From the NCBI RefSeq assembly GCF_014863605.1, contig NZ_CP062252.1:4163001-4227000 (forward strand): a stretch of 64,000 bases of DNA, read 5' to 3'. The position numbers and the translations under genes are program-made. Shown piece by piece: positions 42,528-54,423 of the stretch (positions are counted from its first letter, which is position 1; the number at the start of each line of letters is the position of its first letter). This DNA is from Pseudomonas allokribbensis. Lineage in GTDB: Bacteria; Pseudomonadota; Gammaproteobacteria; Pseudomonadales; Pseudomonadaceae. The notes below the pieces were generated by a model. It was not told the DNA's origin and made no database searches. It was given only the letters and a program-made list of their open reading frames with translations.

Positions 42528-44375
42528 ATGGCCGCACCTGTCCCGCCGCTTTCCCACGAGGCCATCGTTCAGGACTCCTGGTCCCGTTGCCGCGCCTTCG
42601 GCCTCAAGCATCAAAGCGTCCCGGCGTTCGATCAGTTGCCCTCCGCCGGCATCGCCCGGTTGCTCGACAGTCACCATTCGCTGGTGCAGACCACCCACCA
42701 GGAAGTGCTGCCGTACTACGAGAACATCCTGAGCAATTCCAACTGCCTGATCATGCTGGCCGACAATCAGGGCCAGGTCCTGACGTCCTGGGGCACCCAA
42801 CGCTTTATCGAGCCGAATCTGGCGCGCGGCTTTCAGGCCGGCGCGAGCTGGATGGAACGCTCGAGCGGCACCAATGCAATCGGCACGGCGCTGGCCTGCG
42901 AGCAGGCGGTGCACATCGAGCACGACGAGCACTTCCTCAAGGCCAACCGTTTCATGACCGGCTCCGCCGCACCGATTTTCAACGCCGAGCGCAAGGTCAT
43001 CGCCGTGCTCGATGTGTCCAGCGACAGTTACCTGCCGCCCTCCCACACCCTAGGCATGGTCAAGATGATGAGCCAGACCGTGGAGAACCGGCTGATCCTC
43101 AACCTGTTTCACGGCCAGCACTTTCAACTGACCTTCAACACCGGGTTGAACAACCTCGACAGCCAATGGGCGGGTCTGCTGATTTTCGATGAAAGTGGTC
43201 AGGTACTGTCGGCCAACCGCCGGGCCGACAATCTGTTGGGTGTGCGGCTGTCGCGGGTGAGTGTCGAAAGCCTGTTCAAAGTGTCGCTACTGGAATTGCT
43301 CAATCAGCCTGACGGCTTGCCGTTTTCCTTGCAGACGTCGGGCCGCAACCGATTCCAGTGCCTGTTGAAACGGCCTAAACAGGCACCGATTCAGGCGCGG
43401 GTGTTCGCTGAAGCCAAAGCCACCGAACCGACAGTCGCCGCCCCCACGGCCATCAGCCTGAGCACCCTGCACTTCGGCGACAGCCGCGTGGAAAAAGCCG
43501 TGCGTCAGGCCGAACGCCTGCTGGAGAAAGATATTCCGCTGTTGATTCACGGTGAAACCGGGGTCGGCAAGGAAGTGTTCGTCAAAGCCCTGCATCAGGC
43601 CAGCTCTCGCAGCAAACAGGCATTCATCGCCGTGAACTGCGCAGCGATCCCCGCCGAACTGGTGGAGTCAGAACTGTTCGGCTACGAGAAAGGCGCCTTC
43701 ACCGGTGCCAACCAGAAAGGCAGCATCGGCCTGATCCGCAAGGCTGACAAAGGCACGCTGTTCCTCGACGAAATCGGCGACATGCCGCTGCCAACCCAGG
43801 CCCGCCTGCTGCGGGTGTTGCAGGAGCGTTGCGTGCAACCGGTGGGCAGCAGTGAGCTGTTCCCGGTGGATCTGCGGATCATCTCCGCCACCAACCGCTC
43901 GTTGCGCGAGCAGGTGCAACTGGGGCGGTTTCGCGAGGACTTGTACTACCGCATCGGCGGCCTGACTCTGGAGCTGCCACCGCTGCGCGAACGCAGTGAC
44001 AAGCAAGCGCTGTTCAAGCGGCTGTGGGAACAGCATCGCGAACCAACGCAATGGGCGGGATTGAGCCGCGAAGTATTGGAATTGTTCGACCGTCACCCGT
44101 GGCCGGGCAATCTGCGGCAAGTCAGCAGCGTGATGCAGGTGGCGCTGGCCATGGCCGAAGAGCAACCGGTAAGACCTGAGCATCTGCCGGATGATTTCTT
44201 TGTCGATCTGGAGATGGAGCCGCTGGATACGCCAGAGCCCTTGGGGATCGATCTGAATGACAGTGAGGCGTTGAATCGGGAGTTGCAGGCGGCCGGCGGC
44301 AATATTTCCCATCTGGCGCGGCGATTGGGGGTCAGTCGCAATACGCTCTACAAGCGCTTGCGCCAGGCTGAGTGA
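42528..44375 (+). CDS. Sigma-54-dependent activator, AcoR type
   Basis: 615-residue activator. The N-terminal GAF-type sensor region (about 60-200) includes SSGTNAIGTALACEQAVHI and ends in a linker. The central AAA+ domain has Walker A GETGVGKE (about 342), the sigma-54 contact loop GAFTGA (about 389) and Walker B TLFLDEIGD (about 413). The C-terminal Fis-type helix-turn-helix is NISHLARRLGVSRNTLYKRL. AcoR-family members sense small metabolites. Divergent from the ABC operon, with a sigma-54 promoter and phased repeats between, so it is very likely that operon's activator. Confidence 0.9.
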   Translation: MAAPVPPLSHEAIVQDSWSRCRAFGLKHQSVPAFDQLPSAGIARLLDSHHSLVQTTHQEVLPYYENILSNSNCLIMLADNQGQVLTSWGTQRFIEPNLARGFQAGASWMERSSGTNAIGTALACEQAVHIEHDEHFLKANRFMTGSAAPIFNAERKVIAVLDVSSDSYLPPSHTLGMVKMMSQTVENRLILNLFHGQHFQLTFNTGLNNLDSQWAGLLIFDESGQVLSANRRADNLLGVRLSRVSVESLFKVSLLELLNQPDGLPFSLQTSGRNRFQCLLKRPKQAPIQARVFAEAKATEPTVAAPTAISLSTLHFGDSRVEKAVRQAERLLEKDIPLLIHGETGVGKEVFVKALHQASSRSKQAFIAVNCAAIPAELVESELFGYEKGAFTGANQKGSIGLIRKADKGTLFLDEIGDMPLPTQARLLRVLQERCVQPVGSSELFPVDLRIISATNRSLREQVQLGRFREDLYYRIGGLTLELPPLRERSDKQALFKRLWEQHREPTQWAGLSREVLELFDRHPWPGNLRQVSSVMQVALAMAEEQPVRPEHLPDDFFVDLEMEPLDTPEPLGIDLNDSEALNRELQAAGGNISHLARRLGVSRNTLYKRLRQAE

Positions 44376-44400
44376 TCGTGGGCCGAAGGCACGTCAAATC

Positions 44401-44476
44401 GTCGCTCCCACATTAAATTTTCGTCATCTGCGGTTTCGTCCACGACACGAATCCCCCGTGGGAGTGAGCCTGCCCG
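44401..44476. repeat. Degenerate pair of Pseudomonas intergenic repeats
   Basis: GTCGCTCCCACA (44401-44412) and, in opposite orientation, GTGGGAGTGAGCCTGCCCG (44458-44476) resemble the common GTGGGAGCGAGCCTGCTCGC repeat of P. fluorescens-group genomes. They are imperfect, in a gap of 244 bases that otherwise shows nothing. Confidence 0.45.
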
Positions 44477-44619
44477 TAATGACGCCAGTGCGGCCATCAA
44501 AAACCATCCAGCCCACCCATTGACCACACCGACCAGACTGTGACGAAATGTTTCAGCTTTTCGCTGCATACCTTTGATCCAGACACCTCCCTCCTCCTGC
44601 CCCTCACAGGACACGCTCT

Positions 44620-45492
44620 TTGACCAACATCTGCACCACCGGCCTTGATACCGGCTTTGCCTCTCTCGATTACCTGCAAATCGGCATCCTCGGCATCATT
44701 CAAGGCATCACCGAGTTATTGCCCGTTTCCTCCACCGCCCACATGCGCATCGTCCCGGCCCTGCTCGGCTGGCCGGATCCCGGCTCGGCGTTTTCCGCCG
44801 CCATGCAGATGGCTGCACTGGCGGCGGTCATCAGTTACTTCTGGCGAGACGTGAGGCAGGTTGTCAGCGGCAGTGTCGAGGCTGTGCGGCAGCGCGATTT
44901 CAACAATCAGTGGTTCATCCTGGCGGTGGCCATCGTACTGGCGACCATTCCCATCGGTATTGCAGGCCTGGCCTTGTCCTCGACGCTCAACGCCTGCAAC
45001 TCGCCGTTGCGCGGTTTGATGGTGATCGGGATTTCCTGTGTGGTGATGGCGATTCTGCTGGCAATCGCCGAGCTCACGTGCCGCCACCGTCGCACAGTGG
45101 GCGAAATGCGTTTGCGTGATGCGCTGATCGTTGGTATTGCGCAAATCGGAGCGCTGATTCCGGGCGTTTCGCGCTCCGGCTCAACGCTGACGGCGGCGCT
45201 GTTCCTCAATTTCAAACGTGAAGAAGCGGCACGCTTCTCCTTCCTGCTCGGATTGCCGGCCATCGCGCTGGCGGGGTTGAAGGAGTTGTGGGTGTTGTTC
45301 CATGCACAACTTCCGGCGCAAGCCTGGGCGCATCTGATCTTCGGTCTGGTGGTGGCCAGTATCTCGGCGTTCTTCGCGATCTGGGGTCTGATGCGCTTTC
45401 TGGAGAAGTTCTCCACCTGGCCTTTCGTGATTTACCGCGCAGTGCTCGGGATTTTCCTGATCGTCGCCGTCAGCACCGGGCTGTTGAGCTAA
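44620..45492 (+). CDS. uppP: Undecaprenyl-diphosphatase
   Basis: BacA/UppP-family membrane phosphatase that recycles undecaprenyl diphosphate to the monophosphate carrier for peptidoglycan and other surface polymers; gives some bacitracin resistance. 290 residues with about eight helices and both signature regions: QGITELLPVSSTAHM (about 29-43) and GVSRSGSTLTAALF (about 186-199). It starts at TTG (44620) with AGGA about nine bases upstream; no better start is seen. It stands alone with its own terminator. Confidence 0.88.
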   Translation: MTNICTTGLDTGFASLDYLQIGILGIIQGITELLPVSSTAHMRIVPALLGWPDPGSAFSAAMQMAALAAVISYFWRDVRQVVSGSVEAVRQRDFNNQWFILAVAIVLATIPIGIAGLALSSTLNACNSPLRGLMVIGISCVVMAILLAIAELTCRHRRTVGEMRLRDALIVGIAQIGALIPGVSRSGSTLTAALFLNFKREEAARFSFLLGLPAIALAGLKELWVLFHAQLPAQAWAHLIFGLVVASISAFFAIWGLMRFLEKFSTWPFVIYRAVLGIFLIVAVSTGLLS

Positions 45493-45502
45493 GGCTCGCC
45501 AC

Positions 45503-45539
45503 AAAAAACAAAACCCGCCTGGTGCGGGTTTTGTTTTTT
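45503..45539. terminator. Bidirectional terminator between uppP and the MFS gene
   Basis: A 16-bp stem, AAAAAACAAAACCCGC with GCGGGTTTTGTTTTTT, loop CTGGT, between convergent genes. T tracts on both strands. Confidence 0.95.
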
Positions 45540-45558
45540 TGGCTTCGTACAACACACA

Positions 45559-46767
45559 TTACCGGCAGGTCGGTTCAGCACTCGTGGCGGATACGGCCCC
45601 CAATGTACGCAGCCCGACCAGCACCACTACCAGCATCGCCAGCCCCGCGAAAATGGCGACGCCGAAACCGGCCCGAGCGCCATAGGCATCAATGATCAAA
45701 CCCGAGAGCAAGCCACCCAGAGCGACGCCGATGCTGATGCCAGTGGTCATCCATGTCAGCCCTTCGGTGATCCTCGACGGCGGGATGATGATCGTCCCCA
45801 GCTTCATGACCACGACCATCGTTGGCGCAAACGATATGCCGGCGATAAACAGCATCGCCGAGAGGACATAAACGTCAGGTGAGAACAGCGGCAATACGCC
45901 TGTGATGGCCGTGACCAATATCCCGATAAAGAACTGCTTTTCTATCGGCAGGGAAACCCTCAAGGCACCGAACGTCAGGCCCGCCACCAGTGAACCGAAC
46001 GCATAGGCGGCGAGGATGAAGGTCGCAGAGGCAGGCCAGCCTTGCGCATTGGCGAAGGCGACAACGGCGACATCGATCGAGCCTCCGATTGCGCCCATCG
46101 CCAACAGCGCCAGCACGATGGTGGGAACGCCGGGAATCCGCAGGGTTGAACCCGTATGCCGCGTATGACCCACAACAACTTTGGGTTCGGTCTGACGCTG
46201 CAGGAGAAACGCCGTCACCCCGACGGCCAGTAGCCCGACCGCGACAAGCGGCCCGGCTTCGGCAAAGAAGCTCACGCTCAAACCGATCGCCAAGGGTGGG
46301 CCGACGATGTACGCGAGTTCGGTCAGCACCGTATCCAGAGAGAACGCCGTGTGCAGCTGCGGCTTGCCCCGGAACAATTGCGTCCAGCGTGCCCTGATCA
46401 TCGACGGCATGCTCGGCATGGTGCCCGCCAATGCAGCCAGAATAAAAAACAATGCCGCCGGCGCCCTCATATGGACGGCGAAGATCAGCGCCAGCAGCAT
46501 GCCGATGCTGAACGTCGTCACGACAGGCAGCACACGGCTTTGGCCACGCTGATCGACGAGTTTCGAGATGTACGGGCCGATCAGTGCATTGGCGAGGGTA
46601 AACGTACCGGCGACTGCACCGGCCAGCCAGTAGACACCGGTTTGCTCCACCAGCATGGTAATGATGCCAATGCCGATCATTGCCTGCGGCAATCGCGCAA
46701 TAGAACTCGCGAGCACCAACCCCGTTGCGCCGGGGGTTGTCAGGAGTTCGCGATAGTGGTTTGCCAT
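45559..46767 (-). CDS. MFS transporter
   Basis: 402-residue major facilitator protein with 12 predicted helices and a short N-terminus (MANHYRELLTTPGATGLVLA). It lacks long loops. The segment KLVDQRGQSRVLPVVT between helices 2 and 3 is the MFS A-like motif. Substrate unknown; the general look is of the drug/sugar efflux-like group. The ATG at 46767 has GGAG six bases upstream; the frame extends to 46812 without support. Confidence 0.85.
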   Translation of the reverse strand: MANHYRELLTTPGATGLVLASSIARLPQAMIGIGIITMLVEQTGVYWLAGAVAGTFTLANALIGPYISKLVDQRGQSRVLPVVTTFSIGMLLALIFAVHMRAPAALFFILAALAGTMPSMPSMIRARWTQLFRGKPQLHTAFSLDTVLTELAYIVGPPLAIGLSVSFFAEAGPLVAVGLLAVGVTAFLLQRQTEPKVVVGHTRHTGSTLRIPGVPTIVLALLAMGAIGGSIDVAVVAFANAQGWPASATFILAAYAFGSLVAGLTFGALRVSLPIEKQFFIGILVTAITGVLPLFSPDVYVLSAMLFIAGISFAPTMVVVMKLGTIIIPPSRITEGLTWMTTGISIGVALGGLLSGLIIDAYGARAGFGVAIFAGLAMLVVVLVGLRTLGAVSATSAEPTCR

Positions 46768-46890
46768 GATGTCTCCATTCCATAAACGTCGCCGACCAGC
46801 ATCCCGCTGCAAGGGCTGCAGCCCATGTTGGCCGCGTCAGACATCAAGACCTACGCGCAGAGCAAAAGCAACCACCGCCTGAACAGCAGA

Positions 46891-46920
46891 AAAACAAAAA
46901 CCCGCACAAGGCGGGTTTTG
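46891..46920 (-). terminator. Terminator of cysS
   Basis: On the minus strand CAAAACCCGC-CTTGT-GCGGGTTTTTG with a T-rich tail, 20 bases after the cysS stop. It resembles the terminator at 45503. Confidence 0.92.
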
Positions 46921-46939
46921 TTTGTAGCAATCACAACAA

Positions 46940-48322
46940 TCAGTCAGCCAGACGCCAGGTCGTACCGCCCTTGCCGTCTTCCAGCACCACGCCCATGGCA
47001 GTGAGCTGGTCGCGGATGCGGTCGGATTCGGCCCAGTCCTTGCCGGCACGTGCCGCCAGACGTGCAGCGATCAGCGCGTCGACTTCAGCCGCATCCACGC
47101 GCCCTTCGGCGCCGGCTTGCAGGAAGTCATCGGCTTCGAGCTGCAACACACCCAGCACGCTGGCCAGTTCTTTCAGGCGCGCCGCCAGACCGGCCGCCGC
47201 ATCGAGATCGCTCTCGCGCAGACGGTTGATCTCACGCACCATCTCGAACAGCACCGCGCAGGCTTCCGGCGTGCCGAAGTCGTCGTTCATCACCGTGGTG
47301 AAACGCTCGACGAACGCTTCGCCGCCAGCCGGAGCAACGTTCGGCAGGCCTTTCAACGCGTGGTAGAAACGCTCCAGTGCGCCCTTGGCGTCCTTGAGGT
47401 TGTCTTCCGAGTAGTTGATCGCGCTGCGGTAGTGGCTCGACACCAGCAGGTAACGCACGACTTCCGGGTGGTACTTGTCGAGCACGTCGCGAATGGTGAA
47501 GAAGTTGTTCAAGGACTTGGACATCTTCTCGCCATTGATACGGATCATGCCGCAATGCATCCACGCGTTGGCGTAGGTCTTGCCGGTGGCCGCTTCGCTC
47601 TGGGCGATTTCGTTTTCATGGTGCGGGAACTCGAGATCGCTGCCGCCGCCATGAATGTCGAAGGTCTCACCGAGGCAGCAGGTGGACATCACCGAGCACT
47701 CGATGTGCCAGCCCGGACGCCCGGCGCCCCACGGTGATTCCCAGCTTGGCTCGCCCGGCTTGACGCCTTTCCACAGCACGAAGTCCAGCGGATCTTCCTT
47801 CGCTTCGTCGACCTCGATCCGCGCACCGATGCGCAGGTCTTCGATCTTCTTGCGCGAGAGCTTGCCGTAACCCATGAACTTGCCGACGCGGTAGTACACG
47901 TCGCCATTGCCCGGGGCGTAGGCGTAACCCTTGTCGATCAGGGTCTGGATCATCGCGTGCATGCCTGGGATGTGATCCGTGGCGCGCGGCTCCATGTCCG
48001 GCTTCTTGATGTTCAGGCGCGCTTCGTCTTCGTGCATCGCCGCGATCATGCGCTCGGTCAACGCTTCGAACGACTCGCCGTTCTCGTTGGCCCGGTTGAT
48101 GATCTTGTCGTCGATGTCGGTGATGTTGCGCACGTAGGTCAGGTCATAACCGCTGAACCGCAACCAGCGGGTCACCAGGTCGAACGCGACCATGCTGCGG
48201 CCATGGCCCAGGTGGCAGTAGTCGTACACGGTCATCCCGCAGACGTACATGCGCACCTTGTTGCCATCCAGCGGCTTGAAGACTTCTTTGCTCTTGGTGA
48301 GCGTGTTGTAGATCGAAAGCAC
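46940..48322 (-). CDS. cysS: Cysteinyl-tRNA synthetase
   Basis: Class I aminoacyl-tRNA synthetase charging tRNA-Cys, 460 residues. The HIGH-equivalent motif is YCHLGHGRS (about 36-44), the KMSKS loop is [11 protein letters not shown] (about 265-275), and zinc ligands appear as Cys28 in VCGMTVYD and in CSVMSTCC with [10 protein letters not shown]. The C-terminal anticodon-binding part ends GGTTWRLAD. Lies directly after glnS, 20 bases apart, as in other pseudomonads. Confidence 0.96.
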   Translation of the reverse strand: MLSIYNTLTKSKEVFKPLDGNKVRMYVCGMTVYDYCHLGHGRSMVAFDLVTRWLRFSGYDLTYVRNITDIDDKIINRANENGESFEALTERMIAAMHEDEARLNIKKPDMEPRATDHIPGMHAMIQTLIDKGYAYAPGNGDVYYRVGKFMGYGKLSRKKIEDLRIGARIEVDEAKEDPLDFVLWKGVKPGEPSWESPWGAGRPGWHIECSVMSTCCLGETFDIHGGGSDLEFPHHENEIAQSEAATGKTYANAWMHCGMIRINGEKMSKSLNNFFTIRDVLDKYHPEVVRYLLVSSHYRSAINYSEDNLKDAKGALERFYHALKGLPNVAPAGGEAFVERFTTVMNDDFGTPEACAVLFEMVREINRLRESDLDAAAGLAARLKELASVLGVLQLEADDFLQAGAEGRVDAAEVDALIAARLAARAGKDWAESDRIRDQLTAMGVVLEDGKGGTTWRLAD

Positions 48323-48342
48323 GATGGTTCCTTAAGACTTGA

Positions 48343-50043
<1,701 letters not shown>

Positions 50044-50295
50044 TAGGATCCTTGACTTACATGTGCGCGGCCGCAAAGAGGGGCCAGACAAAACAAAGCC
50101 GCTATCATAGCCGATGCTGTCAAGGGGCTGACAGAGCAGGCCTTAGAAAGGAGCGCATTTAATCGCAGGGATTTGAAAAACAGCCTCGAAATTCGCGCCT
50201 GTCACGCTAAACTGCGCACCTTGGCCGAAGCAGGCTGAACCGGTTGCGGGGCCTGAGGCTCCAAAACCACGAATTCCTTATAAAGAGTACTGACC

Positions 50296-50802
50296 ATGAC
50301 TCAAGTCAAACTGACCACCAACCACGGTGACATCGTCATCGAACTGAACGCTGAAAAGGCCCCGATCACCGTGGCCAACTTCATCGAGTACGTCAAAGCC
50401 GGTCACTACGAAAACACCGTTTTCCACCGTGTCATCGGTAACTTCATGATCCAGGGCGGCGGTTTCGAGCCAGGCATGAAGGAAAAGAAAGACAAGCGTC
50501 CAAGCATCCAGAACGAAGCCGACAACGGTCTTTCCAACGACAAGTACACCATCGCCATGGCACGCACCATGGAGCCGCATTCGGCTTCCGCGCAGTTCTT
50601 CATCAACGTGGCCGACAACAGCTTCCTGAACCACAGCGGCAAGAACGTTCAAGGCTGGGGCTACGCGGTATTCGGTAAAGTGACCGCCGGTACTGATGTT
50701 GTCGACAGCATCAAGAAAGTCTCGACCGGCTCCAAGGCTGGCCACCAGGACGTACCAAGCGACGACGTGATCATCGAGAAAGCCGAGATCATCGAAGCGT
50801 GA
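50296..50802 (+). CDS. ppiB: Peptidyl-prolyl cis-trans isomerase B (cyclophilin)
   Basis: 168-residue cytoplasmic cyclophilin catalysing proline isomerisation during folding. Active-site stretches are seen: [20 protein letters not shown] (41-60) with the catalytic Arg, and [18 protein letters not shown] (about 97-114). No signal peptide. Divergent from glnS across 252 bases in which I see no gene. Its stop overlaps the lpxH start. Confidence 0.96.
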   Translation: MTQVKLTTNHGDIVIELNAEKAPITVANFIEYVKAGHYENTVFHRVIGNFMIQGGGFEPGMKEKKDKRPSIQNEADNGLSNDKYTIAMARTMEPHSASAQFFINVADNSFLNHSGKNVQGWGYAVFGKVTAGTDVVDSIKKVSTGSKAGHQDVPSDDVIIEKAEIIEA

Positions 50803-51554
50803 TATTGCTGATTTCAGACTTGCATCTGGAAGAGGAGCGCTCGGACATTACTCGGGCGTTTCTGGATTTGCTCGCCGGACGCGCCCGCTCGGCGAGTGCG
50901 CTGTACATTCTGGGCGACTTTTTCGAGGCGTGGATTGGCGACGATGCCATGACCCCCTTCCAGCGTTCCATCTGCCAGGCCCTGCGCGAACTCAGCGACA
51001 GCGGCACGGCCATATTTCTGATGCACGGCAATCGCGACTTCATGCTCGGCAAGGCCTTCTGCAAAGAGGCCGGCTGTACGCTGTTGAAGGATCCGAGTGT
51101 CGTGCAGTTTTACGGCGAGCCGGTGCTGCTGATGCACGGCGACAGCCTGTGCACCCGCGACGAAGCCTATATGAAGCTGCGCCGCTATCTACGCAACCCG
51201 CTGAGCCTGTTCATCCTGCGCAACCTGCCCTTGCGCACCCGCCACAAACTGGCGCGCAAACTGCGCAGCGAAAGCCGGGCGCAGACGCGGATGAAGGCCA
51301 ACGACATCGTCGATGTCACGCCGGAGGAAATTCCGCGGATCATGCAGGAATACGGGGTGAAAACCCTGATTCACGGGCATACCCACCGACCGGCCATCCA
51401 CAAGTTGCAGATCGGCGATCAGGCCGCGAAGCGGATTGTGCTGGGGGATTGGGATCGTCAGGGCTGGGCGTTACAGGTGGATGAGAACGGGTTTGGGTTG
51501 GCGCCGTTTGATTTTGCACCGCCGCCTTCACTGCCCGCCCCTGCCACCGTTTGA
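50799..51554 (+). CDS. lpxH: UDP-2,3-diacylglucosamine diphosphatase
   Basis: Lipid A pathway enzyme that removes UMP from UDP-2,3-diacylglucosamine to give lipid X. 251 residues, calcineurin-type metallophosphatase with all metal motifs: SDLHLEEE (6-13), [12 protein letters not shown] (38-49), HGNRDF (about 75), HGDSLCTRD (about 110) and HGHTHRPA (about 194-201). The start is GTG at 50799, overlapping the ppiB stop by 4 bases. The long C-terminal Pro-rich end is normal for Pseudomonas. Confidence 0.93.
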   Translation: MILLISDLHLEEERSDITRAFLDLLAGRARSASALYILGDFFEAWIGDDAMTPFQRSICQALRELSDSGTAIFLMHGNRDFMLGKAFCKEAGCTLLKDPSVVQFYGEPVLLMHGDSLCTRDEAYMKLRRYLRNPLSLFILRNLPLRTRHKLARKLRSESRAQTRMKANDIVDVTPEEIPRIMQEYGVKTLIHGHTHRPAIHKLQIGDQAAKRIVLGDWDRQGWALQVDENGFGLAPFDFAPPPSLPAPATV

Positions 51555-51555
51555 T

Positions 51556-51586
51556 GATCGCTCCCACGCTCTGCGTGGGAACGATC
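51556..51586. repeat. REP-type inverted repeat
   Basis: GATCG, mismatch, TCCCACGC-TCT-GCGTGGGA, mismatch, CGATC. This GTTCCCACGCTCTGCGTGGGAAC-type unit is a common Pseudomonas extragenic palindrome. It lies between convergent lpxH and emrB and may end both transcripts. Confidence 0.8.
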
Positions 51587-51594
51587 TTGCAAAC

Positions 51595-53124
51595 TTAATG
51601 GCCGCTGGCCGCCGGGCCTGCCTTGGCAGCAAACGGCGGCTTCGCCAGCCAAACAATCAAGATCAACCCCATAAACCCCCACCCCAGCAGCGTGAAGTAA
51701 TCCACGGTGGAGAGCATGTACGCCTGACTCGTCAGCACATGATCAAGCTGCGCATACGCCGGATTACCCGCCCCGCCCAGGTTGTTCAGCGCCTCCCGGG
51801 TCGCCGGCTCATAGGTGCTGATGCTTTCACTCATGTAGGCATGATGCTGATCCGCCCGGCGAATCCAGATCCAGGTGGTCAGCGACGCTGCAAAGCTACC
51901 GCCCAGTGTCCGCAGGAACGTCGCCAGACCGGCGCCGTCAGCAATCTGGCTCGGCGGCAGGTCCGACATCAGGATGCTCAGGGTCGGCATGAAGAACAGC
52001 GCCACGCCAATCCCCATGAACAGTTGCACCAGCGCGATGTGCTGGAAGTCCACTTCGTTGGTGAATTCGGCGCGCATGAAGCAGCTCAGTCCGATCGCCA
52101 GGAACGCCAGCCCGGCCAGCAGTCGCAGGTCGAACTTGTGCGCGTACTTGCCGACAAACGGTGACAGCACCACCGGCAGAATCCCGATCGGCGCCACCGC
52201 CAGCCCGGCCCAGGTCGCGGTGTAGCCCATCTGGGTCTGCAACCACTGCGGCAGGATCAGGTTGATGCCGAAGAACCCGGCGTAACCCAACACCAGCACC
52301 AGTGTGCCGATGCGGAAGTTGCGGTGGGCGAACAGGCGCAGATTGACCACCGGATGCTGGTCGGTCATCTCCCAGATCACGAACACCGCCAGGGCAATCA
52401 CCGAAATGGCCGCGCCAATGATGATGAAGTTCGATTCGAACCAGTCCAGGTCGTTGCCCTTATCGAGGATCACCTGCAAGGCACCCACGCCGATGATCAG
52501 CGTGATCAGCCCGACGTAGTCCATCGGTTGACGGCTGGTGACCACGGGGCGTTTCGCCAATTGCGAACGCACCACCATCACCGCGAACACGCCAATCGGC
52601 ACGTTGATGAAGAAGATCCACGGCCAGCTGTAACTGTCGGTGATCCAGCCGCCGAGAATCGGGCCGGCAATCGGCGCCACCACCGTGACCATCGCCAATA
52701 ACGCCAGGGCCATGCCTCGCCTGGCGGGCGGATAGACCGCGATCAACAGCGTCTGGGTCATCGGGTACAACGGCCCGGCCACCAGCCCTTGCAGGACACG
52801 GAAGCCGATCAGTTCAGGCATCGAGGTGGAAATACCGCAGAGGAACGAGGCCAGCACAAACAGCATGGTCGCCCAGAGAAACAGCTTCACCTCGCCGAAA
52901 CGCCGGCTCAGCCAGCCGGTGAGCGGCAGCGCGATGGCGTTGCTCACGGCGAAGGAGGTAATGACCCAGGTGCCCTGCTCCGAACTCACGCCGAGGTTGC
53001 CGGAAATGGTCGGCAGCGCCACGTTGGCGATGGTGGTGTCGAGCACTTGCATGAAGGTCGCCAGCGACAGGCCGATGGTGCTGAGCAACAGGCTGGGCGG
53101 CGAAAAAGAGGCGTTATTGCTCAT
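51595..53124 (-). CDS. emrB: DHA2-family multidrug MFS transporter
   Basis: 509-residue transporter with 14 predicted helices, EmrB/FarB type. Motif LDTTIANVALPTISGNLGVS (about 28-47) marks the DHA2 family, and GWLSRRFGEVKLFL is the MFS loop 2-3 motif A. The tripartite partners, adaptor and outer-membrane factor, lie upstream in the same operon. Expected to export hydrophobic toxicants, antibiotics or uncouplers straight across both membranes. Confidence 0.92.
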   Translation of the reverse strand: MSNNASFSPPSLLLSTIGLSLATFMQVLDTTIANVALPTISGNLGVSSEQGTWVITSFAVSNAIALPLTGWLSRRFGEVKLFLWATMLFVLASFLCGISTSMPELIGFRVLQGLVAGPLYPMTQTLLIAVYPPARRGMALALLAMVTVVAPIAGPILGGWITDSYSWPWIFFINVPIGVFAVMVVRSQLAKRPVVTSRQPMDYVGLITLIIGVGALQVILDKGNDLDWFESNFIIIGAAISVIALAVFVIWEMTDQHPVVNLRLFAHRNFRIGTLVLVLGYAGFFGINLILPQWLQTQMGYTATWAGLAVAPIGILPVVLSPFVGKYAHKFDLRLLAGLAFLAIGLSCFMRAEFTNEVDFQHIALVQLFMGIGVALFFMPTLSILMSDLPPSQIADGAGLATFLRTLGGSFAASLTTWIWIRRADQHHAYMSESISTYEPATREALNNLGGAGNPAYAQLDHVLTSQAYMLSTVDYFTLLGWGFMGLILIVWLAKPPFAAKAGPAASGH

Positions 53125-53205
53125 CGCGAATCCTTTGGAGCCGAATTTTTTGGAGCGGGGACGGGCGCCGCGCCCGTTACGGGGCGCGGCGAAGGGATTG
53201 GCGAA

Positions 53206-54408
53206 TCAGCGTTGCGCGGTCTTGCTGACCGCAGCGCTGTTGTCGTGGATCAGTTGGGCGATCATCGCGTCGGCTTCACCCAGTTGGCGGTCGTAGACGC
53301 TGGTGCTGAACGAGGCCTGTTGCGGCGGCTGCTGGGCCAGTACCGGGCCGCTCTGGTCATGCAGGTTGACCTCGACATTGGTCGACAGACCGACGCGCAG
53401 CGGATGCTTGGCCAGTTCTTCGGCATTGACGTGAATCCGCACCGGTACTCGTTGCACGATCTTGATCCAGTTACCGGTGGCGTTCTGCGCCGGCAACAGT
53501 GCGAACGCGCTGCCGGTGCCCGCACCGAGGCTGTCCACGGTGCCGCTGAATTTCACGTCGCTGCCGTAGATGTCGGATTCGATGTCCACCGGCTGACCGA
53601 TGCGCATGTCACGCAGCTGGGTTTCCTTGAAGTTGGCGTCGATCCACAGTTGATCCAGCGGGATCACCGCCATCAGCGCGGTGCCCGGCTGCACGCGCTG
53701 GCCGAGTTGCACGGTGCGCTTGGCAACGTAACCGGTGACCGGCGCAATCAGCGTGCTGCGAGCGTTGGTCAGGTAGGCCTGGCGCAGATCGGCAGCGGCC
53801 GACATCACGTCCGGGTGCGACGACACCACGGTGTCATCGACCAGCGCGCTGGTGGTTTTCAGTTGCTGCTGGGCGTTGGCCAGGGCGTTTTGCGCCGAGG
53901 TCAGGTCGTCGCGAGCGTGGGACAGTTCTTCTTGGGAAATCGCGCCGCCGGCGGCGAGGTTTTTCCGGCGATTGAAGTTGTCCTGGGCTTTCTGCACGTT
54001 AGCCTGTTGCGCGTTAACCTGGGCTTTCATGCCGTCAACGTTGCTGTACAGACCGCGAACCTGACGCACGGTACGCGCCAGTTTGGCCTGGGCACTTTGC
54101 AGACCGACTTCGGCGTCGTTCGGGTCGAAGTTGATCAGCACCTGACCTTCGTGAACCAGATCGCCATCGTCGGCGCCGATGCTGACCACGGTGCCGGTGA
54201 CCAGCGGAGTGATTTCAACGACGTTGCCGTTGACGTAGGCGTCGTCGGTGCTTTCGTTCCAGCGCCCGACGAATTCGTGATACGCCCAGACGCCGGCACC
54301 GGCGAGGGCAACCACAACGGCCAGCACCACCAGCATCACTTTGCGTTTGCGCGGATTGCCGGTGTCGGGGGTGTTGTCTTGAGCTTGAGTGTTTTCGGCA
54401 GTGGCCAT
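53206..54408 (-). CDS. emrA: Efflux adaptor protein, HlyD/EmrA family
   Basis: 400-residue membrane-fusion protein. Short cytoplasmic N-terminus, one membrane helix (about residues 24-46), biotinyl-lipoyl halves around DDAYVNGNVVEITPLVTGTV (first 20) and TLIAPVTGYVAKRTVQLGQR, a long coiled-coil between them (about 95-200), then a beta-barrel. It should link EmrB to the outer-membrane channel encoded just upstream. 81 bases separate it from emrB. Confidence 0.92.
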   Translation of the reverse strand: MATAENTQAQDNTPDTGNPRKRKVMLVVLAVVVALAGAGVWAYHEFVGRWNESTDDAYVNGNVVEITPLVTGTVVSIGADDGDLVHEGQVLINFDPNDAEVGLQSAQAKLARTVRQVRGLYSNVDGMKAQVNAQQANVQKAQDNFNRRKNLAAGGAISQEELSHARDDLTSAQNALANAQQQLKTTSALVDDTVVSSHPDVMSAAADLRQAYLTNARSTLIAPVTGYVAKRTVQLGQRVQPGTALMAVIPLDQLWIDANFKETQLRDMRIGQPVDIESDIYGSDVKFSGTVDSLGAGTGSAFALLPAQNATGNWIKIVQRVPVRIHVNAEELAKHPLRVGLSTNVEVNLHDQSGPVLAQQPPQQASFSTSVYDRQLGEADAMIAQLIHDNSAAVSKTAQR

Positions 54409-54423
54409 GACAAATACCTTGAA

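Noticed and set aside
42428..43192. 254-codon frame starting in the sigma-54 control region
   Set aside because: Out of frame with the activator gene, starts inside the TGAACA repeats and has shadow-like Arg/Pro composition; the activator frame carries all motifs.
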